Of a stretch of DNA of 64,000 bases, positions 1-6,710 are shown in pieces (positions within the stretch are counted from its first letter, which is position 1; every line of letters starts with the position of its first letter). Where the stretch lies: the NCBI RefSeq assembly GCF_002115825.1, contig NZ_JFJZ01000009.1:1-64000 (forward strand), written 5' to 3'. The notes under the pieces are model-generated. The model made no database searches and was not told the DNA's origin. It saw nothing but the letters and a program-made list of their open reading frames with translations. The DNA is from Thalassospira sp. MCCC 1A01428 (lineage in GTDB: Bacteria > Pseudomonadota > Alphaproteobacteria > Rhodospirillales > Thalassospiraceae). The position numbers and the translations under genes are program-made.

Positions 1-224
1 ATTGGGTTCAGACCCTAATATTCCCTTTGATGCACATGGCCAGCATGAACCAGCCGTTAAATCTGCAGCGATTTTTCGGTGAAACAGGCCGACAGGCAAT
101 TGCGCAACAGGTTTTTATAAAGCGCAAACTGACGCAACTGCGCAAAATGCCCGTTTTAAGGCCCAATCCCGGCGGCACATCGTTGAGGCAAATAAGCATT
201 CCTTATTGGCGGGTATAAAATTGT
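1..224. other. Intergenic DNA at the left edge
   Basis: I see no supportable gene here. Short open frames on both strands have no ribosome binding site and no recognisable protein features. The stretch from about 95 to 150 is rich in TGCGCAA and TGACGCAA words, which resemble pieces of the motif at 225-273 and may be extra low-affinity sites for the same regulator. That last point is inference. Confidence 0.5.
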
Positions 225-273
225 CGCAACTTGTGCGTCACTTTGCGTCGATGCACATTGCCCTGCGAAATTG
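225..273 (+). promoter_or_regulatory. Bipartite operator-like motif, copy 1
   Basis: The element reads CGCA-N2-TTGTGCGTCA-N-TTTGCGTC, then 14 unrelated bases, then TGCGAAATTG. The same blocks with the same spacing recur at 6568-6616 between the XRE regulator and the ThDP enzyme gene. It lies 117 bases upstream of the GMC start codon at 390. Conserved blocks separated by a non-conserved spacer of constant length are typical of a protein binding site. The regulator encoded at 5713-6546 is the obvious candidate, by inference from position. Confidence 0.6.
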
Positions 274-389
274 AATGCATTGAGCATCCTGATATTTTCG
301 GTCAATACCTGCTGCGGATTGGGTGCGCCTTGTTGCATCTTTTGCGCCTGATTACGCCTTGCAGGTCGGAACAATCAGGGGAACGGCAA

Positions 390-1988
390 ATGCAAATGGC
401 GGATTACATTATTGTTGGTGGCGGTTCGACGGGGTGTGTGATTGCATCGCGCCTGTCAGAAAACCCCGATTGCAGCGTTGTCCTGCTTGAAGAAGGTCCG
501 CGTGATTATAATCCCTATATCCATATTCCCGGTGCCTATTACAAAACCGCGCAGGGCCGCCTGTTAAAACGCTATAACTGGCAACCAACTGCCGATCAGG
601 CCCGCGATGATGACCCGACAATGGTGCAGGCCAGGGTGCTGGGGGGTGGCAGTTCGGTAAATGCCATGATTTATATTCGCGGTAACCCGGCCGATTATGA
701 CGGTTGGGCACAGGCCGGTGCAGAAGGTTGGGGGTATGATGAAGTTTTGCCCTATTTCAAAAAGGCCGAAAACAATAACCGCTTTTGCAATGATGCCCAC
801 GGCACGGATGGGCCACTTGGTGTTTCCGATATAGACCATATCCACCCCTTAACCCGTGCCTGGCTTTTGGCATGCCAGCAAAAGGGCATGCCGTTTAACC
901 CTGATTTCAATTCAGGCGATCCGGCGGGTTGCGGGCTTTATCAGATCACCGCGCGTAATGGCCGTCGCAGCAGCGCGGCAACAGCCTATTTAAAACCGGC
1001 ACGCAACCGCAAAAACCTGTCGGTTCAAACGGGTGCCCGCGTTTGCAAAATCATATGCGAAAATGGCCGTGCCACGGGTGTTGAATATGTTATGAATGGC
1101 AAAATCCGCATCTTGCGCGCCCGGCGCGAAGTGATTATTTCCGCCGGTGCCATTGCCAGCCCCAAACTTTTGATGACATCGGGTATTGGTGCGGCCGGTG
1201 CCCTTGAAAAGCACGGCATCAAGGTTTTGGCCGATGTGCCCGGCGTTGGGCAGAACCTGCAGGACCATATTGAAATGTCGCTGATCTATCAGCTTAACGG
1301 GCCGCATAGTTACGACAAATACAAAAAGCTGCACTGGAAGGCGCTGGCGGGTTTGAATTATCTGTTATTCAAAGGCGGGCCTGCATCCTCGAACCTGATA
1401 GAAGGGGGCGGTTTCTGGTGGGCAAACCGGGACGAGGCCATGCCCGACATGCAATATTTTATGGTTGTTGGCGCCGGCATTGAAGAAGGTGTCGAGGCTG
1501 TACCGGGTGGCAATGGCTGTACCATCAATCTGGGCCAGATCCGCCCGCGATCGCGTGGCGAGGTGACATTGCAATCGGACGATCCGCAAACGCCGCCACG
1601 CATTTCGCCCAATTATTTGGCCGATCCTTATGATCTGGAAACGCTGACGGACGGGGGGCTGTTTGCCATTGAAATTATGGAGCAACCCGCCATTCGCAAA
1701 TATCTGCAACAGCGCCATGTGCCAGACATGAAAATTCGCACACGGGCTGATTTCAGAACATTTTGCCAAAATACGGCCCATGCTGCCTTACACCCAGCTG
1801 GTACCTGCAAAATGGGGCAGGACGACATGGCCGTGGTCGCACCAGACCTGAAAGTACGTGGGATTGACGGGTTACGGGTTGCCGATGCCTCGATCATGCC
1901 GAACCTGATTTCGGGGAACCCAAATGCGGTTTGCATCATGATCGGCGAGAAGGCTTCTGATCTGATTTTGGGTGAAAAAGCCATCTAA
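390..1988 (+). CDS. GMC-family FAD-dependent alcohol/choline dehydrogenase-like oxidoreductase
   Basis: This 532-residue protein of the glucose-methanol-choline family oxidises an alcohol to an aldehyde or ketone with FAD. The FAD motif GGGSTG sits at residues 10-15, followed by the family signature around ARVLGGGSSVNAMIYIRG. The C-terminal catalytic His (HPAGTCKMG, near 468) and Asn (GNPNA, near 510-512) are present. The start at 390 follows AGGGGA at good spacing, whereas a frame opening at 231 runs through the operator-like motif and adds a non-conserved leader. The substrate cannot be read from sequence. BetA-like annotation would be premature, because the shared motif ties it to the ThDP/HpsN-like pathway rather than to betaine synthesis. 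Confidence 0.85.
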   Translation: MQMADYIIVGGGSTGCVIASRLSENPDCSVVLLEEGPRDYNPYIHIPGAYYKTAQGRLLKRYNWQPTADQARDDDPTMVQARVLGGGSSVNAMIYIRGNPADYDGWAQAGAEGWGYDEVLPYFKKAENNNRFCNDAHGTDGPLGVSDIDHIHPLTRAWLLACQQKGMPFNPDFNSGDPAGCGLYQITARNGRRSSAATAYLKPARNRKNLSVQTGARVCKIICENGRATGVEYVMNGKIRILRARREVIISAGAIASPKLLMTSGIGAAGALEKHGIKVLADVPGVGQNLQDHIEMSLIYQLNGPHSYDKYKKLHWKALAGLNYLLFKGGPASSNLIEGGGFWWANRDEAMPDMQYFMVVGAGIEEGVEAVPGGNGCTINLGQIRPRSRGEVTLQSDDPQTPPRISPNYLADPYDLETLTDGGLFAIEIMEQPAIRKYLQQRHVPDMKIRTRADFRTFCQNTAHAALHPAGTCKMGQDDMAVVAPDLKVRGIDGLRVADASIMPNLISGNPNAVCIMIGEKASDLILGEKAI

Positions 1989-1995
1989 TAGTAAA

Positions 1996-2037
1996 GGCCC
2001 TGCGTCACCATGCGTTAGCATCTGGTGACGCAGGGCC
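1996..2037. terminator. Bidirectional hairpin terminator
   Basis: Perfect 15-bp arms (GGCCCTGCGTCACCA at 1996-2010 and its complement at 2023-2037) flank a 12-base loop. It lies between the convergent GMC gene and the VOC gene. There is no long T-run on either side, so it may act as a Rho-assisted or two-way block. Confidence 0.6.
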
Positions 2038-2048
2038 CCGAAATCAGA

Positions 2049-2429
2049 TCAGTATTTCAACCAGGATATTCCCGGTGCGGTAAATGCCGCCTCGTAATAG
2101 CCATCGCCCGTATGGCGTGGTCCCTTAACATCAAATCCGGCGCGGGCGAGTTCGCTTGCCTTGTCGTTAACCGCCAGTTCACTACCCAGCGATATGGCAA
2201 TATGCGACCAGCCTTCAAATTCATAGTCTTGAATCCGGTTAACCCACGGCCCGGTCATCAGTTCGATCCGGGTGCCTTTTTCCAGACTGACAAAGATGGA
2301 TTGATAACCGGGGCGGTTTTGGCTGCGATAGACTGCTGATATTTGCGCCCCGAAATATTGTTGCCAAAATGCAGCCGATGCCGCCAAATCCCGCGTCCAT
2401 AACGCGACATGTTCAATATAGGCCATCAT
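2049..2429 (-). CDS. VOC/glyoxalase-fold protein
   Basis: A 126-residue single-domain protein of the vicinal oxygen chelate superfamily. It begins YIEHVALWTRDLAASAAFW, the classic first beta-alpha unit, and continues with SIFVSLEKGTRIELMTG and GWSHIAISLG, which carry the usual metal-binding H and E positions. The reaction is unknown; lyases, isomerases and dioxygenases share the fold. The ATG at 2429 overlaps the stop of the upstream GH3-like gene as TGATG, so translation is probably coupled. A TTG three bases further upstream is less likely. It is the last gene of the 5585-to-2049 operon. Confidence 0.8.
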   Translation of the reverse strand: MMAYIEHVALWTRDLAASAAFWQQYFGAQISAVYRSQNRPGYQSIFVSLEKGTRIELMTGPWVNRIQDYEFEGWSHIAISLGSELAVNDKASELARAGFDVKGPRHTGDGYYEAAFTAPGISWLKY

Positions 2430-3448
2430 CAACCCGCCGACTGTGCAGCAGCCTGACCGGCCAGTTTGCGCACGCGATTTGCGGCATCTGCCAACCGCTG
2501 GGCTGGCAGGTCACCATTTTCGACAGCCTGGCAGATACGGGTATTTAATGCGGGCAGATCATTGGCAGCTGATAATAACAATAAATCAGACCCGGCCTTT
2601 AAGGCCGCAATGGCCGCACCGGGCACATCAAAACGATCCCGCAGGGTAGCTGGCGCATCAAGATCGTCGCTAACGACAAGCCCGGCGAAACCCAGTTTTT
2701 TCAGCGCCGATATTGTCGGTTCCGATAAGGAAGATGGCATATCAGCATCCATCGCCGGGACAAGGGCAGGGCCAGTCATAATAGCACGCGGGCCCGCCGC
2801 AATGACCCCGGCAAAAACCGATATCGCCCGGTCAATATCATCCTTGCTGGCAATGATGGTGGCGATATCCGTTGCCGGGTCGCCATCAATATCGGGGTGG
2901 CCGGGAAAATGCTTTGCCACGGTGATAATCCCTGCCGCTTCAACCCCCTTGATAAAGGCACTGGCAATGCGGGTGGTATGTGCGGGGTCATCGGCCAGTG
3001 TGCGGCCCTGAAGCCATGGGTTATTGCCGGTTATCACATCAACGACTGGCGATAGAAACATGGTCACGCCCAATGCACGGGCGGCCTTTGCCATTGCAAG
3101 TGAGGATACGTAAATTTCGTCATCGCTCATGGCCAGAAGTGCGTCACGGCCCGGTATTTGCGGCACCATACCATGCAAGCGTAAAATTCCGGCCGGTTCC
3201 TGATCAAGGGCAATGATCGCACCGCCCGCCTTTTTATGGATCAGCGATGCAAAGGCACCAAAATCCGCCGCTGTTTCGGACTGACAGCGCGTTTCCGACA
3301 TTTTGCGGGCAACATATTCAGCACGGTTTTCCCCCAAAAGCAGGGTTTTGCCGCCTTCGGAAAAATACTGTTCCAGGGCCGGTGTCAGTTCCAGATTATC
3401 GATCGCCGGCAATAAAACGGCATTGGCATCCAGGACAAGCTGGCTCAT
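2429..3448 (-). CDS. GH3-family glycosidase-like protein lacking the usual catalytic His
   Basis: A 339-residue protein with the NagZ-type glycoside hydrolase 3 layout: LDQEPAGILRL near 81, AKHFPGH at 178-184 and VVSDDLDA at 258-265 containing the nucleophile Asp motif. NagZ enzymes have an Asp-Ser-His triplet a few residues after KHFPGH, whose His is the acid/base. The aligned residues here are D190-P191-A192, so the His is gone. No signal peptide is evident, so it is cytoplasmic. The start follows GAGGACCCT. It sits in a catabolic operon, not a cell-wall recycling locus. It may be a divergent glycosidase, a phosphorylase-like variant or a non-hydrolytic protein. Confidence 0.75.
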   Translation of the reverse strand: MSQLVLDANAVLLPAIDNLELTPALEQYFSEGGKTLLLGENRAEYVARKMSETRCQSETAADFGAFASLIHKKAGGAIIALDQEPAGILRLHGMVPQIPGRDALLAMSDDEIYVSSLAMAKAARALGVTMFLSPVVDVITGNNPWLQGRTLADDPAHTTRIASAFIKGVEAAGIITVAKHFPGHPDIDGDPATDIATIIASKDDIDRAISVFAGVIAAGPRAIMTGPALVPAMDADMPSSLSEPTISALKKLGFAGLVVSDDLDAPATLRDRFDVPGAAIAALKAGSDLLLLSAANDLPALNTRICQAVENGDLPAQRLADAANRVRKLAGQAAAQSAG

Positions 3449-3460
3449 AGGGTCCTCGTT

Positions 3461-4822
3461 TCAGGATTTGGGTTTGCGGGCCAGATATGGCCCTAACAGG
3501 GCGGAAAGGGGCTTATCGGGGCTTATGGACTGCGCCAGTGCATGGGCATCATCCGCCCCGATAAAGGGAACCAGCCCGTTTTCAATGGTGTCGGGATGTT
3601 CCAGCATGCCGCGCGACCGGCCAAGGTTAACAACAAGCCCGTCAATGCATTGCTTTGCCAGTGTTTTCATCGCCTTTGTCAGCATGCCCGTCGCGCCGAG
3701 CAGCGAATGGGCCAGCATTGGTTCAAACGGGTTGCGCTGCAATTGCCCGGCTTCGGCGGCCAGGCTGATAGCAACGTCGCTACCGATAATCTGAAAGGCA
3801 ACCTGGTTAACCATTTCGGGGATCACCGGGTTTATTTTACCGGGAATTTGCGGTGAACCTGCCTGCACCGGCGGAAGCGACAATTCACCAATACCCCCAT
3901 TCGGTCCGCTGGCAAGCAGGCGCAAATCATTGCAAATCTTTGATAATGTAATCGCCTGGCGCTTTAACCCCGCTGAAAGCCCAACAAGGTCGGACATATT
4001 CCATGCCGCCGCCACCAGATCATGCGCTGGCATCAGTGACAGGCTGGTAAGAGTTTCAAGTTCTTTGATCACAGCGTGGGTAAATGCCGGTTGATCGCTC
4101 AGCGATGACCCGGCAATGGTGCCGCCAAGATTGATCTGCGAAAGCCCGGCGCGCATCGCCAGCGTGTTTTCAAGATCATGTAACAGGACATGCGAAAAGG
4201 CGGCAAATTCCTCGCCTATTTTCATGGGCACGGCATCCATCAAATGGGTGCGTGCCAGTTTCAAATCATCCTTGAAAGCCCGGCCTTTGGCGGCAAAACT
4301 TTCGGCAAGGCCGGAAACGGCATTTTTCAGTTCGGCCAGTTCAAATAACAGGGCAATGCGCAAGGCCGTACTGTGCACATCAGTTGTTGATTGCGACAGA
4401 TTAACATCATCAACCGGATGCAAATGTTCATAATTGCCGCAGGCATAACCCAGCAATTCCAGCCCGCGATTGGCGATGATTTCGTTTAAATTCATATGGC
4501 TGGAGGTGCCACCCCCGCCCTGAAACACATCGACAATCAAATGCCGGGCATGCTGGCCTGCCAGAAGTTCGTCGCACACCCGGCCAATAACATCGGCCTT
4601 TTCATCGGTCAGCAGGCCCAACCGGTTATTGGCAATGGCAGCGGCCTTTTTAACCAGGGCAAAGGCCTTAACCAGCGGGCGCAGACTTGCCAGCGTTGTA
4701 CCTGAAACATTGAAATTTTCCGATGCGCGCAGGCTGTGAATACCATAAAGCGCATCTCGCGGAATTTTGCGGCTGCCTAGCGCATCGGTTTCCAGGCGCA
4801 CCCAGCTTGGATCTGGCTCCAT
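3461..4822 (-). CDS. Aspartase/fumarase-superfamily lyase
   Basis: A 453-residue member of the aspartase/fumarase superfamily, which eliminates ammonia or water from succinyl-type substrates. Visible family motifs are NLSQSTTDVHSTAL, ARTHLMDAVPMKIGEEF and the mobile signature loop GSPQIPGKINPV from residue 322. The loop keeps the catalytic Ser (323), Lys and Asn, but the usual second Ser is Pro. Family aspartases are slightly longer (about 468-480). Start choice is between ATG 4822 and GTG 4825, both behind AGGA. It lies 12 bases upstream of the GH3-like gene in one operon, so it probably handles a pathway intermediate rather than bulk aspartate. The substrate is unproven. Confidence 0.75.
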   Translation of the reverse strand: MEPDPSWVRLETDALGSRKIPRDALYGIHSLRASENFNVSGTTLASLRPLVKAFALVKKAAAIANNRLGLLTDEKADVIGRVCDELLAGQHARHLIVDVFQGGGGTSSHMNLNEIIANRGLELLGYACGNYEHLHPVDDVNLSQSTTDVHSTALRIALLFELAELKNAVSGLAESFAAKGRAFKDDLKLARTHLMDAVPMKIGEEFAAFSHVLLHDLENTLAMRAGLSQINLGGTIAGSSLSDQPAFTHAVIKELETLTSLSLMPAHDLVAAAWNMSDLVGLSAGLKRQAITLSKICNDLRLLASGPNGGIGELSLPPVQAGSPQIPGKINPVIPEMVNQVAFQIIGSDVAISLAAEAGQLQRNPFEPMLAHSLLGATGMLTKAMKTLAKQCIDGLVVNLGRSRGMLEHPDTIENGLVPFIGADDAHALAQSISPDKPLSALLGPYLARKPKS

Positions 4823-4889
4823 CACCGTTTTCCTGCATTTGCTATCGGCAGGCCCAAACTGACTCTGCCGGAATGATCACAACGGTAAA

Positions 4890-5585
4890 TCAGCCTCTGG
4901 GATGCAGTTCGATTGCCAGCCAGACGGAGTCGGTATCGGCGTAATAACGATGCCAGGGATAGGTCCATTCATTTTCACCCGTAACCCGGCAAAACGGATC
5001 ATGTGAATAGCCCGCGGGCATTAAAAGATCTTCGTAAAGTGTGCTTTCATCACGGGTGGCAAATTTCTGCATACGGCCAAGGCCATGAATTTGCGTATGA
5101 ACTTCCAAAAACGGATGTTCATTATGGATGAAGCAATCCGTATCACCCGGCGACCACCACAGATTAAGTTTCAGGTCAAATTCCTGCGGGGCTGTTGAAT
5201 CGCGCCGTTCATTGGTAAACACAAACGGGTCGGTAACGACGCTGCCGATATGGTCCTGCGGGGAAATATAAAGCGGTGTATCGCGCGGAAAACTGCGAAT
5301 ACGGTTTCCCAGCCAGTCCCAGTCACGCAGGCCAACACCGCCCAGATTGGTGCGTTTGACAACCTTGATCACGGCCGCACGTTCACCAGACTTGATCACG
5401 CCCCCCTTAAGCCAGGTCGATTTCCATGCTGGAACAATTGCCGGGTGGTCCGTGCCCGTAATCATCGGGGCAGGTGACAGGTTGATAACAACCCCATCCT
5501 TAACATGATAATCACAAGGATTATCAATAAGCTGTGCCGTGATGAATTCGTCGTGAAAGGCGAGGTTGCGGACTTCATTCGTCAT
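4890..5585 (-). CDS. Cupin-like protein of unknown function
   Basis: A 231-residue soluble protein I cannot assign to a named enzyme. The C-terminal half reads like a cupin/beta-sandwich core: HNEHPFLEVHTQIHG, then MPAGYSHDPFCRV, then YPWHRYYADTDSVWLAIELHP, rich in His and acidic residues that could bind a metal. No signal peptide or membrane segment is visible. It is the first gene of the minus-strand operon with the lyase, GH3-like and VOC genes. The 127-base gap upstream carries GTGCGTCA (minus strand, 5670-5677), one block of the shared motif. It could be an isomerase, a dioxygenase or a sensor. Confidence 0.6.
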   Translation of the reverse strand: MTNEVRNLAFHDEFITAQLIDNPCDYHVKDGVVINLSPAPMITGTDHPAIVPAWKSTWLKGGVIKSGERAAVIKVVKRTNLGGVGLRDWDWLGNRIRSFPRDTPLYISPQDHIGSVVTDPFVFTNERRDSTAPQEFDLKLNLWWSPGDTDCFIHNEHPFLEVHTQIHGLGRMQKFATRDESTLYEDLLMPAGYSHDPFCRVTGENEWTYPWHRYYADTDSVWLAIELHPRG

Positions 5586-5712
5586 GATTCAATGCCTGTC
5601 GGTTTCCGTTAAGTTGCCGATAGCAAACCATCTTATTTCGACGCAGGCCAGTTCGCGATAAAAGCAATTATGACGCACTTTGAAGCAGAAATTGGCACTG
5701 ATTGCGCAAAAA

Positions 5713-6546
5713 CTAGCTGGGTTTGATCATGTCGGGCGCTTCGCCCAGATATTCACGTGCTTCGCGCGGAATCGAATTGTCGTTCATATCAAGGGTGGTT
5801 GTGCTTTGCAGTTCTTCACGGCTGAGAAGGCCGGGGCGCCGGTAATGCAAAACGGCCCGGGTTGAAAAAGGCTGGCGGAACATGGTTGCAGCCACGCCAC
5901 TGACAATGCCAAACATGAAACGTTTGGCGCTGCGCTGCACGCTGGAAAAAATACCAAAGGTAAATTCGTTCCGCTGCACCGATTCAAAATCGATGCAGAA
6001 AACCCGGTCTTCTACCGGGAAGGTAAAGCCATGATATTTAAAGATATATTCGGTTTTCTTCGGGTTGTCGTAACTGGGAAAGCGTTCAACATAATAGTGA
6101 TTGAGGAAATCGCCATTCTGGAAAATGCAGAAGGCAGAACGCAAAATCTTGCGCGAATAGATTGACGAATACTGGTAGCGGTCATAACAGCCGACATATT
6201 CGCCCATATCCACCTTGCTTGAGACCGCGACCGTATCAAGGAAGCTGAGCACCTGTGGCGCGCGGCGCAAATTATCCAGCACATCGAAGAAATTGCCATC
6301 AACCAGCGCCCTGAAATGTTCGGGTTCGGAAAACAGAACTTCCGGGCTCAGACCAAAGAAATTGGCGATGATGCGAATATTCCCCGATGACGGCAAATGT
6401 TTGCCCGACAGATATTTGTTGAATTGCTGCCGGTTGATGCCGACCTTGCGGCATATGTGCGAGATGGAGCCCTGACGGTCACATAACAGGCGAAGATTGG
6501 CCGAAAATGCCGCCAGGCGAGCCGTTGTTTCATGTTGCGGTAGCAA
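5713..6546 (-). CDS. XRE-type helix-turn-helix transcriptional regulator
   Basis: A 277-residue DNA-binding protein. Residues 12-75 form an XRE/Cro-like HTH: SANLRLLCDRQGSISHICRK, then VGINRQQFNKYLSGKHLPS and NIRIIANFFGLSPEVLF. The remaining 200 residues (including GEYVGCYDRYQYSSIYSRKI and a strand-rich stretch) look like an effector-binding or oligomerisation domain with no family name I can assign. Only TTG at 6546 is available as a start: an in-frame stop lies just upstream, GAGG precedes it at workable spacing, and no in-frame ATG occurs before the HTH. It is divergent from the ThDP gene, with the bipartite motif at 6568-6616 between them, which suggests autoregulation. Confidence 0.8.
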   Translation of the reverse strand: MLPQHETTARLAAFSANLRLLCDRQGSISHICRKVGINRQQFNKYLSGKHLPSSGNIRIIANFFGLSPEVLFSEPEHFRALVDGNFFDVLDNLRRAPQVLSFLDTVAVSSKVDMGEYVGCYDRYQYSSIYSRKILRSAFCIFQNGDFLNHYYVERFPSYDNPKKTEYIFKYHGFTFPVEDRVFCIDFESVQRNEFTFGIFSSVQRSAKRFMFGIVSGVAATMFRQPFSTRAVLHYRRPGLLSREELQSTTTLDMNDNSIPREAREYLGEAPDMIKPS

Positions 6547-6567
6547 ATCTTTGGCCTCTCACTACTT

Positions 6568-6616
6568 CGCACATTGTGCGTCAATTTGCGTCATCAATCT
6601 ATCATATGCGAAATTG
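6568..6616 (+). promoter_or_regulatory. Bipartite operator-like motif, copy 2
   Basis: Second copy of the element at 225-273: CGCA-N2-TTGTGCGTCA-N-TTTGCGTC, 14 variable bases, then TGCGAAATTG. Here the left end also forms a 13-base palindrome, CGCACATTGTGCG (6568-6580). The first block repeats TGCGTC at a 10-bp step, one helical turn. It lies 22 bases from the regulator start and 95 bases from the ThDP enzyme start, so one protein here could control both directions. Confidence 0.65.
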
Positions 6617-6710
6617 CCCGGACCCTGTCAAGTCTGCAAGATTTTGATCAGCAACAACGCAGATACGCCACTTGCTCAAAGGGCGTAACACAAGCAGGGA
6701 AGCAAAGATT

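Noticed and set aside
390-1988. Calling the first GMC gene choline dehydrogenase betA
   Set aside because: No betaine aldehyde dehydrogenase or betI is adjacent, and the operator motif links it to another regulon. Family-level naming is safer.
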